A DNA stretch of 64,000 nucleotides from Gymnothorax reevesii (taxonomy: Eukaryota; Chordata; Actinopteri; Anguilliformes; Muraenidae), in NCBI GenBank assembly GCA_029721435.1, contig CM056588.1:33968930-34032929 (forward strand), read 5' to 3'. This document shows, piece by piece, positions 1-11,310 of this stretch. Under the pieces are notes generated by a model. It was not told the DNA's origin. It made no database searches and saw only the letters and a list, made by a program, of their open reading frames with translations. Each line of letters begins with the position of its first letter. Positions within the stretch are counted from its first letter, which is position 1. Both the position numbers and the translations under genes were made by a program.

Positions 1-634
1 AGCCCACTGCGGATTGGGCCCACACCATTTTTTAGTTGCTGTCAGGTTTGGAGCCTACCTCACAAAAACTCCCACTTCCTTGTCATTCTTAAAACCGAGA
101 CCATCTTACCTCAGATCAAATCTGAGACAGTACAGCAAGTCCACCACCCAAAACTCTGCCCAGTCATACACATCAATGTATGCATACAAGAGACCACAGG
201 TCATTAGTACTCAAAACATATTTGTAAACATCATGAAATGTTAATTTTACAATAAAAAGTAATGCAAAGTGGGACAAAGCAGTCCTAAAAACATTTGTAA
301 GTAAATCTTCAACTTCCCAGGAAGTGGGTTTGCTTACGAACTTCCAGTCTTAGCAGTTATTTAGAACTACGTAAATGCAGTTGTGTCAAAACTGTTTTTA
401 TAATGAAGAATATCCAGCATTTCAGTTTATTTTCTGTTTACTGTGACTGTATATTTCTGAGAGGAGTTGGTGGAATATATCAGGAGGACTTAGAGCCCTG
501 GACCCTCCTGGGGATGGAGATTATCTGAAGCCAGAGGCATCAATGACAGATACCAAATCTTCCCAACAGTTCTTCAGCTGTAATCCCTGCAGTCTGGTCT
601 TTCAGCTGCAATTAAAATGGCTGCTGCAGTGGCG
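1..634. other. Unique AT-rich non-coding DNA
   Basis: No exon, RNA gene or recognisable repeat is visible in this stretch. It is ordinary AT-rich sequence that runs up to the target duplication of the solo LTR. Confidence 0.6.
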
Positions 635-1126
635 GTAGTGTAATGTGGGGAAAAAACAGCCACTAGATGGCAGTATTGACATTTTTTTTGTTAAGCCAGT
701 ATGGAGCTAAATTTTGGGCATGTCCTGGGCGTGCCTCAGAGGGGGAAGTCCCAGAGAATTGAAAAAAGTCTGGAAGGTAGGAGGGGGCAGGAAAAGAGTA
801 TATAAGGAGAAAAATAGAGAGAGTAAAGTAATAGGAGAAATTGCAAGGAGAAATTGTGGAAGGATACATTTGGCCATACCTGTCACTCTTTTCAAGACCT
901 GTGAAGCTTTTTTGGATTTTTGCCTGTGTTGGAGCATTTTCCTGTCCCAGAACATTGCAAAATAGCAACCCTCAACTCAATTACCACAGGAACTGTAACT
1001 ATTTCATTTTTTTATATTTTAATCTTGGTCAGTGCTTTGTTTAATTAAATCTGTTTCAGTTTTAAAATTTTGTCAGTCATCCCTTGCTGTCCGATAGGTC
1101 ACAACAAATTGGGGCCATAACAGTAG
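635..1126 (+). mobile_element. Solo LTR of an LTR retrotransposon, with GTAG target duplication
   Basis: The LTR spans 639-1122 (484 bp) and is flanked on both sides by the 4-bp direct repeat GTAG (635-638 and 1123-1126). It opens TGTAATG and closes CATAACA, which gives near-perfect short inverted ends (6 of 7). A TATATAA box lies at 799-805 and an ATTAAA polyadenylation-type signal at 1044-1049, 73 bases before the end. This is the expected U3-R-U5 order on the plus strand. No internal coding region follows, so it is a solo LTR left by LTR-LTR recombination. The 4-bp duplication and the TGTTATG-like ends suggest a Ty3/Gypsy-type family, but the family is inferred and not searched. Chance agreement of a 4-bp repeat is possible, so confidence is not maximal. 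Confidence 0.72.
799..805 (+). promoter_or_regulatory. TATA box of the solo LTR
   Basis: TATATAA lies about 160 bases into the LTR, after a purine-rich run and before a GA-rich leader. The position fits the U3 promoter of an LTR. Whether it is active is not known. Confidence 0.4.
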
Positions 1127-1619
1127 AAATCCCACCATATGTGCATGTCATGTCATCTCCATTCCATTGCCAAGTGGAGTTACCTCTGACTCATGTCGCG
1201 TCAATACACACAAAACGACAGCAAAATGGGTATTAGATTTAACAATTAAAATCTGCCGTCTGGGCTTATTGAATATTATGTCTATGGTCGGAGAAATGTT
1301 GCCACTGCACCTACTCTTTGACCACAAGAAATCTTCCATTCCTTTTGAAACAACCAATCAGAGAGCAGAGGCGACTGTTAAAACAAAAGTGGGAGATGCA
1401 TCACTCAATATTAATGGAATAAAAGCTTTAACTAATTACAAACTGCAGACATGTTATTTACTCTTTTACTAGATGATGTACTACCAGCAAAACTGGAGAG
1501 TGCCACTCAGTGAATTTTTATGTTTATACAAAAAAAAATTACAATAATGTCCTAACAATTCTTGTTAAAATCAATAAACACATTTTTGTCTTAACTGCTA
1601 ATTAACCATATCTGTGGTT
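1127..1619. other. Unique AT-rich non-coding DNA
   Basis: Nothing coding or repetitive is recognised between the solo LTR and the LINE tail. Confidence 0.55.
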
Positions 1620-1981
1620 ACAATTAAGACTTTAACATGCTCCTCATCACACCTCCTGCCCGTTTATCAATCACGGGGTCCAGAGCCTTCTCCCGTACAG
1701 CCCCGCTTCTTTGGAACTTTCTCCCGCAATATATCCGTCATACCGATTCTCTGTCCTCATTCAAATGAAAACCTACCTGTTCAGACTTGCCTACTCTGTT
1801 TAATTTTTTTTTCTGTTTGCCTCCTTGAGCACATTGTGGTAAGATGTTTTTATTCTGTATTATTATTACTTTTTTCTGCTACTGTTATTCTGTTTTAAAT
1901 CTGTTCTGTCTGTTCTTTATATTTTCGTCTTGTTCAGTGTCCTTGAGTGTCTTGAAAGGCGCCTTTAAACAAAATTTATTA

Positions 1982-2015
<34 letters not shown>
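1620..2015 (+). mobile_element. 3' end of an L2/CR1-clade LINE, 5'-truncated and broken
   Basis: Bases 1670-1775 translate in one frame to a segment containing SRAFSRTAPLLWNFLPQYIR and then SLSSFK and a stop. The pattern 'AFS..AP.LWN.LP..IR...SL..FK' is the C-terminal tail of L2/CR1-type reverse-transcriptase proteins. A shift of frame then gives KTYLFRLAYS, the next piece of the same tail, so the copy is frameshifted. The non-coding part contains 'cttgagtgtcttgaaaggcgc' sequence (about 1943-1963), typical of fish L2 3' ends, and finishes in an ATT microsatellite at 1976-2015, the usual tail of this clade. Only about the last 400 bp survive, which is normal 5' truncation from target-primed reverse transcription. 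The clade call is from memory of the motif. Rex1/Babar elements have a related tail and remain an alternative. Confidence 0.8.
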
Positions 2016-2811
2016 GAATAATGTTGCTCTACAGGTAAGCCAATGGTGACAGATATCCCTTTTGACCAGTACAGGGGTTAACTTCTCACCTATTAACACA
2101 AATTCCTCCCAGAATTACCAAAATATCGACAGCCTGATAGATGGCCCAGGGTTGAAATTCATGATGCTCATCTGCTTGGGTGTATTTGTGTGAAAACGCA
2201 GCAGTGCTCACAGTAACATCACAAACACCCAGCGGCCCCAGTACTGATCACACTGAGGATGATCCACACGACACACAGGGGTACAAACTTACGGGAGCAG
2301 ACGGCTTATTTTTTATGGGGACTTCCTCAAAGAAAACAACCATTACTTTTTTCAATACGCAACATTTTTCACAGCAAATTGCGTCCCACTCTTCCAAAGA
2401 TATACAATAATACATTCTTCTTTCCAAAAATCCACCACTTTAGAAAAAGCCCTAGAATACAAAATAGAGATAATTAGAGCTTTTGGGCCAGGTTGCCGCA
2501 TCGATGGAATATTTTTAATGCATCCGAACAAAAGAGGGTCCCGCTGAGGAGGGCGATCTGTTTTACAGCCGAGCTCTTGAGTCGTCACAGGAGTGCATTG
2601 CCCCCGTTATTATAAATCTAATCACAGGCCGAAATATCCTTCTCCTGTAGTTAATTACAGACCCCAGCTCATGTTGTCCTGATGAGTGGCATATGCATTA
2701 TAATCTCAATCATGCTGCTATTGTTTGGGTACGGAGGGAGAGGACCACGATACTACTGATTGTGCTGCTGAAGCAAAAAGGTCTCCAAAGGAGATTGGGC
2801 CTGCAGCCATG
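2016..2811. other. Unique non-coding DNA
   Basis: No exon or repeat is recognised. Short open frames here have no recognisable domain. Confidence 0.5.
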
Positions 2812-3036
2812 GACTTCAGCAGACCCTGGCTCCAGTACCACAACACCAGAATAAACCAGTCTCACACAGCCAGACCACAGCAGACCATGACTCCAGTGCC
2901 GCAACACCAGTATAAACCGCTCTTTCAGTCAGACCCCAGCAGCCCACGATTCCAGTACAATACCAGTATAAACCACTCTTTCAGTCAGACCCCAGCAGCC
3001 CACGATTCCAGTACAATACCAGTATAAACCACTCAG
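2812..3036 (+). repeat. Minisatellite, about 56-bp unit, four copies
   Basis: The unit contains CCAGTATAAACC preceded by a CAGACCCCAGCAGCCC-like segment. The period is exactly 56 bp between the CTCTTTCAG landmarks at 2920 and 2976. The last two units are almost identical, while the first two (from about 2812) are diverged, with TCCAGTACCACAACACC in place of TCCAGTACAATACC. This gradient implies recent duplication at the right end of an older array. The array stays partly open in several frames on both strands, but I see no sign that it is translated. Confidence 0.93.
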
Positions 3037-4804
3037 ACCACTGCATACCATTTCAACTCCTGCCCACAAAGTAGCATCCAAATTCCTGCCACAAAATGAA
3101 TGAGTCTCAGTTTGTACTGAGGCATGGAAATAGACAGAACAGAGGATAAGGAAGTATTGAAAAGCTTGGACTGTCTCAGGGCGTGACCAGTACGGCAGCT
3201 CACTATGTCCCAAAATCTCTCCCTCACCCAATCCCAATCCCTCCCATCTCTCAACACTGTACTGCCCCATTAAAATCCCTGAAAACTGGCTAAAAACTTC
3301 TCTAAAAGAGCAGATGCAACTAATTGAAATGAAAAAAAAAAAATAGACCATTTCTGAGAGCAAAGAGCGCACACGTGGCGAAGCCTTGCTCCCATTCCGA
3401 GCCCAATGTTTATGTCTCAGATGAGGCCGGGAGATGTCAGTCACCGCAGGAGTTTAACTTCGCTCTAAATCAGCGATCCCCACACATCGGTGGCACCTCT
3501 GAAATCCTGCAGCACCCTGAAATACCGCCACCCCCTTCTACAATGTTCCCCGTCCTTAACCGACCTCCAGGGCTCTCCTGCTGTCAGAGGATCCGTGCAA
3601 ATGGTGCAGATAACAGAAAAAAAATCTTAAAGCTACTGCCGTCAGAAAACAAATCTTTCATCATCATACGCACTTTACCAAAAGACGTTTGTGATTAATT
3701 ATTTTTTTTTTTAATCTGAAATCATAAGTGTTTAATATATTAAGTTTAATAAAAAAAATTTTTGGATCACCTTCATGATGAATTGTCTAAAAATAGAAAA
3801 ACTTTCTCTTTAAATATATTTGTACTATTTAAAAGAATGCTAACTCTGATTCTTAAAATTCATTAACTAATTTAAATTGATGTGTAATTAGATAAGCAAT
3901 TGAAAAATCTGTCCAACACAGCTGTTATACACAACTGCAATATATTTAACAGCACCAAAAATCCCACAGCAGTTACAGGAGAAAAAAACACTGAAAGAAT
4001 CTATCTGAACAAGGTCTTTTAGTCTTATCATCAGACTTACCTATTTTTTCTCTAAAGAAGAAAATATCAGCTTCGTTACAGAGACCATTTGCTTGATAAG
4101 TGAAATTTTCTTTTTCCATTGGGAAATCCAAAAATTAATCAAAATTATCTCACCTCATTGGCTCATTTTTGTATTCATTATTAAAAAAGTAATACAAATT
4201 TAATCAAAGTGTTTGAAGTCTTAATACAAAATCAAAATGCTTGATAAGATAGACTTATTTTTCTTTTTTTTGCAGTGTAAATGTGGACGCTGCAGGGACT
4301 GTGCCAAAGAAATATTTCAACAAGCTCTGAAAACTTGATGACCTTCCACAATGTTACTCCAAATCAGAATTTCTTGAGACGCAATACAATATTCCTAGTG
4401 AAACTTCAGAGAACCTTCACAATATCTTATGCTTTCTACACGATAAAGCACGCTGCAAACTAAAGTATTCAACAGGTCTTCTTAAAACACATTCATATAT
4501 ATCTATAATAATGAAAGCCACTTGTTAAATACTCAAAGTCTGAGTCAGTGTTTGGCTCCGAGTTCCCGCTCTTGGCTGATTTTCAGTGTGTTAGAGGGTG
4601 TTCTCTCAGCTCCTGAGTGCGCCGCCCGTAGCACGAGGAATCTGTTCTTCACTATTTCTGACTCCATAGGTGTCTGGATATCATGGATGACCTTGGACAG
4701 AGGACACTGGGCATTACCGTGACCTGCTGGAGTACTGCGCATGACACACGGAGCACTGAGTATGCAGCATGGTCAGCTATTTGTCAGTTATGTTTTTTTT
4801 TTCC
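3037..4804. other. AT-rich unique DNA, no gene recognised
   Basis: The stretch is AT-rich, especially 3690-4270. A pyrimidine run ending in a CAG at 4273-4275 looks like a splice acceptor, but no exon can be supported (see the findings). Confidence 0.5.
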
Positions 4805-4978
4805 CCCCTAAATCAACTTAGCAGATTATCTAAGACAGGGGCCACTCCCTGGGAGCCACGTCGGGCTAAGGGTTTTGCTCAAGGCTGGAGAAATCCAACT
4901 CTGGCCTATCCTGGGGTTTGACCGATAAACCTTGCGGTCTCAGTCCATCACCTCAAGTGTGAGGCTGCAGGCTGCCCC
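4805..4978 (-). mobile_element. tRNA-derived SINE (degenerate copy)
   Basis: Read on the minus strand from 4978, the head begins GGGGCAGCCTGCAGCCT, which closely matches the start of a common teleost tRNA-derived SINE. It is followed by GACCGCAAGGTTTATCGGTCAAACCCC (4912-4938 region), a decayed B box. Further on comes CCTTGAGCAAAACCCTTAGCCC, another hallmark of the same SINE class. The far end runs into a short AT-rich tail without the usual 3' segment, so the copy is diverged and probably 3'-truncated. The B box differs from GGTTCGANTCC at several bases, so the internal promoter is probably dead. The exact family name is not assigned. Confidence 0.72.
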
Positions 4979-6696
4979 ATTAAGGCAAAGAAGAAAAGAG
5001 GAGGGCATCAAATTTTTATACGCGATGACTGGGAATGGGAATGTCACTCAGGCAGAGGGTGGGATTAGCAGTGAGGACCCGGCATTCCCAACCCAAAATT
5101 CCGGAGCCGTCGTCTAGACCCAAACCTCTCCGGCCCCCTTAACCCCACAGCGCGCTGAAACGCGCCGCACGCTTCCTCCATCTGAGGACCCAAGCCCGTT
5201 CCCTCCCTCGTTTATTTCCCCCCGCGCGGTCCTATTCCTCCCTCCTGTTCCCCAATCCCTCCTCCACCTCTCACCTCTCCACCCCCCTGTGCAGCCGAAG
5301 TCTGCCGCTCTCCCCGTTATTGTAGGAGGGGGAGAAAAGACGATAAAACAAACCCAAAAACGAGCGTCAGAGGACAGAGAGGATTAGAGCAGGAACAACT
5401 CCTCTATAACCTTTAACAACACAGCCATTCATCTCCTGTTTTCTGTCACTGTTCGCGTTTATCAGACAAAGTGTGGCTTATTTTCATTTACTGACAGCAT
5501 TTCCATAAAATAATGGGCTGTTAAACACTTTCTGGCCTCTTCTGGAGTAGAATTCACTCGTGATGGCCTGAGTTTTACCATTTTAGTGAACAGTACAGTT
5601 AGAGGGCTCCTTAGTATTTAATGATACTGAAATACACTGAAACCTTACTTGCAAATGCAAAAACTGAAAATTAGTATTTGCAACTGATTCGTCAATACCC
5701 TATAAGCGGTTACAATATAATGAATTTTAATGAATTCCAGAATTACAAAGATTGCTTTCCCATACGGACAAACACAAGAAAATGAGATAGGGGCTTTACA
5801 ATAAATTAAACTGTGCAATTACAAAGGACTGCAACAAAAATGAAGACACAAGATAAATTCCTTCATGGAAGGCTTCGCAGAAATCATATAATTGTGAATC
5901 CACATAATTGTCACTAGTTTGGCCATGTGAAATTCACTCATTAAGGTAATAATAGTCTGGTCATGAATACCAAAAAAAGCAGAGACACTTAAAGCTTTAG
6001 CATATATAATGGGAAAAAATCACTCGCTATACGGCTAAGAGAGGTCTTCATTCTAGCCTGTAATTATATCTCTGATACATTAACATCCAGGTACAGCTCA
6101 GGGATCTAAAAAAAATCCTCTGTGGTGTTAACAAGACCTGGCGAGACACCACGACCTCAATTACAGTGTTGCATCCATTACTTCCCACCAGCCAATAATA
6201 TATAATGTGAAAATGAGCACATTATATTTAATATTAATTTCTTAAAAACTCACCACAGACTTGCCATTTTTCATCCATAATATTACAGCCCCAGACTCAA
6301 TTCTGATATAATTTAGTCCAGTTCACGCACTTGCAAAATGCTGAACTACATTATATGTTTAGTTGTGTACACTGATTAAAAAAAATTATATATAAATACA
6401 TTATATATCATATTTTTCCAGTCAAATTGTGTATTTAGAAGGAACCTATATCAGTGGAATATTTAAGAGTAAAAGAATAACTGCGAGATGAACAGCACTC
6501 GAGCATCACACGCTGTCATCACAAGCTGCCATGAGTATCCGCTGAGGTGTTACTTAAACTCTATGGTAAATAGCCAGTATATTTCACATCCCACTTTTGT
6601 ATGGGACCGTTCTCAAAGCCTGACTGAGTTCTAATAAGTCAGCACACGGGAAGACACACACCTGGCTTCACCCCAAAATTTGGCCTTGAGGCCGAC
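4979..6696. other. Unique DNA: GC/pyrimidine-rich 5130-5310, then AT-rich
   Basis: The segment 5130-5310 is rich in C and T with several CpGs and ends in a CTGTGCAG that resembles a splice acceptor, but no open frame with recognisable content follows. From 5400 to 6640 the sequence is AT-rich and free of recognisable repeats. No gene is seen. Confidence 0.5.
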
Positions 6697-6707
6697 ATAC
6701 ACACACA

Positions 6708-6742
<35 letters not shown>
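6697..6742 (+). repeat. (AC)n microsatellite
   Basis: A 46-bp AC run with a single G interruption near its start. Confidence 0.97.
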
Positions 6743-6744
<2 letters not shown>

Positions 6745-7028
6745 AGCTATAAAACACTGGTATAGAGGCTGCACACAGTGACCAGATGTTTCCACTCCAT
6801 TTTTCCCCTGTTTTGCGTTGGTGGTCAGTGAGGCGATTCAGTCCCAGGTCACGTATGTAAATATGCAGGAATAAGCCTTCCGACACCAAACAATGAGCGA
6901 AATGTTGGTTCCTGAATACACCGCAATACACATCACCGGGGTATCATTTTAGCATCAAATGTGTGGGGGACAAAGAGGTATCTATTTTGAGTGTCGATGG
7001 GGGGTTATGTTACAGTCACCTGTAAATT

Positions 7029-7426
7029 GTGTGTGTGTGTGTGTGTATGGGAGGGGGCACTGTTATACCTGCCCGCTGAAAATTCCTCCAGTGTGCAACG
7101 GTACAGAAGAACATGAGTGTGTAGTGTTCAGAACTGCAGGGTAAATCAACACAGCCTGTCCTGCATTGATGCTCTGCGGTGTTGGACGGTGTAGTGAGTG
7201 GTGTGCACAGTTTGAGAGTACTGCGGCCAGGAGTGGTTAAGAGAAAGGGGTGTCGGTGGACGTGCGAGTATGTGTGTGTGTGTGTGTCTGTCCGTGAATT
7301 GTATGTGTGTGTGTGTGAGTGTGTGTGTTTGTGTGTGTGTTTGTGCGTGTGCACGTACAAGCATGTCTGTGGACTTGTGTGAGTGAGCACAAGTATGTGT
7401 GTCCGTGCGTGCGAGTGTGTGAGCGC
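7029..7426 (+). repeat. (TG)n microsatellite cluster
   Basis: Pure TG at 7029-7046 is followed, after about 210 bases of mixed sequence, by an interrupted TG-rich block at 7259-7426 with TGTGCG and GTGCACG variants. Long open frames across it on both strands are only a by-product of the repeat (Cys-Val or Thr-His runs). Confidence 0.9.
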
Positions 7427-10400
7427 AGTCTTTGAAGTCCAGATTCCAATTAAACCCCTGACTGAGTTCTAAGCGCAGAAGAAAAATGAGTGAGGTGCTT
7501 GACAGCGGCAGGTCCCCCGTCCGTCCGACTCGGTCCTCCATTTCTGCTCCTTTATGATCCCCCCACCCACCCCCCCATCCCCTGCCCCCCAAACCCCACC
7601 CGCTGCCCATTCCAAAAAATATAAAGCCCAGAAATAAATAACCCCGACAGATGGAGGAGCGCAGATCCAGCAAACGGAATGAGAATCACGCCCTCAGGTT
7701 CCGCTCCTGAATCTCATCCAACAACAGAGAGAATGACTGAGAAATCGCCCCAGACATAAAAAAAAACACGCGAGCGCACAAAAAAAAAAAAGAATTATGG
7801 GAGAGCCAAATGTAAAATTAAAGGAACATGAATGTATACAAAATGTATATGCACAAAAATATGAAAATTCTGCTGGCTGTGACACAAGCCTCACAATGAA
7901 ATCAGCAGCTACGACACACGGTGCCTTCATGAGTATTAATAAACCTACATTTTCTCCCTCCTACTTTTCAACCTTCACAACATGCTGGCATCTGATATTC
8001 TAAAGTAGCTGCGGAAGAATTTTTGAAAAAAAGAAGAGGGAGGATTTTTAAAAGTGAAATGATGACCTTTATTTAAAAATTAAATTTGCCCTTTCTACTG
8101 CGCTCAAATACATGCATCCTTTCAACAGTAAAGCAGCACGTGTTGACAGGCAGAAATGCTGTAAGAATATCTAAACCATTACAGCAACGCTGAGAGCCTA
8201 AAAATATCGCACAGGTCTGTTCTCTTGCAGCTTCAGGGTCGTGACACCCATGTAAAACTCGGAAAAGGGCTGGAGTCGACTCCAAGGCCTTACAGGCTTT
8301 CTACGAAAACTGGGACCAAAAATTACACTTCAACATGTAAAGGTTGCATATTGTACCACTGTACAATCTAACAACCTAAGATGATTCTCTGGTGTATTCA
8401 AGGTATTAAAAAAAAAAAACTATTTCGGCCAATCTCCAGCCACAAATGCCTTTCCCTCATAAACTATGCATCGTATAATATATACCTAAACATTTTAGAA
8501 TTATGATTGAGCTTTTACAATTAAGTTCCATTACTTTATTCCAAAAACAATTCAGTGCAGTGAAAAACTTTAGTTTACCTGCAGATTTTACGTCATTTAT
8601 GATTAGAAAGCAAGAAAACGCTTTAAATTTATCAATAATCATCAATAATGAATTATCCACAACTACATTTGAACATCCTACCATTGTATTCTAATGATAT
8701 CAATTTACACAGCAAATGCCAATTGAATTGGCAATCATATATTAATAAGTAACTCACCGTTTCTGCAAATTAATACATAAGATACACAAATTATGTTTCA
8801 ATCCCCTGAAAATATTTATGAAAACAAGGTCAAATATCAGGCTCCTAAAAACTAATTCAAATAAAACTCATTACTTCAGTGAGTCAGTGAACTAAAGCAA
8901 ACATCTGAAAGACCAGCCCTGCCTACACCTGTTACCGGGGATGTGCTCTTGTTTAATCAGTAAGGAAGTCAGTAGCACAGTTTACACACGTTACATTTAT
9001 ATAAAGCATCACGCGGTAACACTTAAAACATCAATTCACAACAAATTTGAAAAGTAGGCATTCATAGCCTCTATGGCTTTACTTTAAAAATAATTCAACA
9101 ACACAAAGTCCATTTTCCAAATTTGAGCGCTGAAAATGCAAAGTTATGGGGAGAAATGCTGCTTTTTTTTCGGCAGATTGCAGGTTTATTATTTAAATTA
9201 GTAATTAGGCTCCCGATTAAGGACACACTGGCAGAACCAAAATAATGCACTCAAGCCAAATGGAAACAAAATCAAGTTTTATGAATCAATTCAGAAATAA
9301 AATGTTCAGAAGATGGCTGGCGTTACACTGAGAGAAGCATCTCCGAAAATTATGCACGAGCAGGGACGCAAGATGTGACTGGATCACTGCGTTAAAAACC
9401 GGCTTTCACCCAAAAACGAGCAAGACTGTCTCTGTACACAGCATTCATACAGAATACAGTCCAAACACTCTACTCTCCCATGTCTTTAAATAAAAAAAGC
9501 ACAGTTATGGCACTAACCTGCATCAAAATCAATGCAGAGCATCTCACATGAGGGAGAGGTTTGAAACACTCCTAACAGCACCAGATTTTGCAGTACATCT
9601 CCCAGAATCCTCAGCGAGCGGTACAGAACATGATCGTGCTGGTGCTATATTTTTTGGAGCGGCAGATCAGGCTTAGCCCTCGCCCCAGCCTCCATTCGGG
9701 CTCCTGTTTCTCGCCGTTGTGTTCTCTCCTGAAATAGTGATGAGAAAACAGAGCGAACAGGTGCTCTCGCAGGGGGACACCGCGGGCTGAGAGGAGAATC
9801 GCGCAATACGGAGGATCGAGGACGCCTCGGTCCAGCGAAGAGACTGTGGGCCTTAAACAGCCAGCGCACACCAGCCTACAAACAGTCAAGACCTGTTAAA
9901 TGATGCTCTGCGCTCTACACTTAAATAGCCTGTTCCAGTCCACGCTAAATCATATAATATCACCAACTGTATGGACATTCTAAACTACAGCTTCAGAACA
10001 GATTCTCTAGTGGTGGATTTCTACTGGATAAAGGTCAATAGGACACTGCAAAAAGAAACCAGTCAAAGTGGTCCTAAAATCTGCACACAAGAATCAATTC
10101 TAACCACTGAGATACTACAACCCTTTGAATAGTGTTTCGAAGTGTCTGGGCCTTTAGAGATGGGCAGAGAGAGAAGTCCTCTCCTGCTTTGCGCTGAATC
10201 CCAACTGGAAATAACATATTTAAGGAAGTGCAGGGAACACCTGGACTTACGCTCACACAGTCCCCAGAGGGAACCTCACTGCCTCTCAGGTATTTCCTTA
10301 GGGGCCGTTAGAGAGGGAAGAAGAGCCCTATCTGCCTCAGGTTTGTACAAAAACACAGGTGGAGATGTGCAGGAAAGGGTTAAGAGAGGCGGCCTGCGCC

Positions 10401-10937
10401 CTTTCATCATTCCGACAGGCACGGGAGTGTGAGTATTTCAGGAGGATGGGAGGCATAAACAACAGCTTATCTCTACTTCCACTTTCTTCATCTCACCACT
10501 CACATCTGACCACAGCTTTACAGTTTTCAGACTTCAAGAGGCACAGAAATATCACCTCTGATAAATATTTCCCAAAATCAAATACATCTTTGCATCTTCG
10601 GTCTCACCCCATATTTCTTATTGTAAACACTTAGTCATACAAAACTGTAATCTTCAGAATATTTTATACATTTACAATGTACATTTAGCTCACAACGGCA
10701 ACAGTTTAGTAAATGGAATTGAAAAATATATACCAGTGATCACTAAATCTGGACCTTGAATTCAAATCCAGTCCTGGTTTTCTTATGCCCCCAGTAATTA
10801 ACTAAACAAGTAGTGTTTCCAGCCAATTCCCAGGTAAAGGGACGATGGAAAACCCTACAGAACGTGATTTTATGACCCCTGACGCAAACAGACTGTGGAA
10901 CTTCTTTGAATGAGAGCGTCCTGTTGTCCCATCGCCA
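7427..10937. other. Unique non-coding DNA
   Basis: No gene is recognised. There is a C-rich run at 7558-7605 and AT-rich unique DNA at 8290-9600. The stretch 9690-9860 is GC-rich. The sequence around 10745-10880 (GGACCTTGAATTCAAATCCAGTCCTGG) resembles a fragment of a fish interspersed repeat, but I cannot place its ends. Confidence 0.5.
9595..9610 (+). promoter_or_regulatory. ZNF143/STAF-like site (candidate)
   Basis: ACATCTCCCAGAATCC resembles the ZNF143 (STAF) consensus ACTACAATTCCCAGAATGC and is followed by a more GC-rich stretch to 9860. Such sites usually mark promoters. No transcript is apparent next to it, so this is a motif match only. Confidence 0.22.
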
Positions 10938-11310
10938 TTAACCCCTAGAGCGCTAAACACAGCAAATTCAAAGCTGTTGAAAACCTATCACGTGGCAACT
11001 TGTTTAGTGCAGATGTAGATGCCGGCGTCCGTAAATTCCAAAATTTAATTCCTAAACAATTCTGTAATTGAATTTCCAAATGTCTAGCTTCACTTGAATA
11101 ATTTTCAAAAAAAGTTCTAAAGCTTAAATAGGCTCAACCACAACAGGAAAAATTGGACACAATTTTGTATTCTGCGCAAAGGGGTTAAAAGAGCTTCTGC
11201 AGGGGAGCCTTTTTAAACAAGTTGTTAAAAGAAAGGTTTTCAACAACTCAAAATAATTAAATTTACAATTTCTTGAAATACAACGTATATTTCAGCACTC
11301 TAAGGGTTAA
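10938..11310. mobile_element. piggyBac-type MITE flanked by TTAA
   Basis: TTAA occurs at both ends (10938-10941 and 11307-11310). Just inside, the left end reads CCCCTAGAGCGCTAA and the right end, reverse-complemented, reads CCCTTAGAGTGCTGA. A second pair of inverted arms lies at 10973-11006 and 11214-11247, sharing GTTGAAAACC and CAACTTGTTTA. TTAA duplication and CCCT-type ends are characteristic of piggyBac. At about 370 bp with no coding content it is non-autonomous. A second partial copy at 38493-38600 supports it as a dispersed family. The superfamily call rests on TTAA plus the end motif only. Confidence 0.76.

Noticed and set aside
2929..3444. 171-residue minus-strand frame
   Set aside because: Part of it is translation of the 56-bp minisatellite, and the remainder resembles nothing known.
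7146..7673. 175-residue minus-strand frame with Thr-His runs
   Set aside because: It reads through the (TG)n/(CA)n cluster; the Thr-His runs are a microsatellite artefact.
10745..10880. Repeat-like segment with GAATTCAAATCCAGTCCTGG
   Set aside because: It resembles part of a fish interspersed repeat, but no termini, family motif or second copy in the window could be identified.
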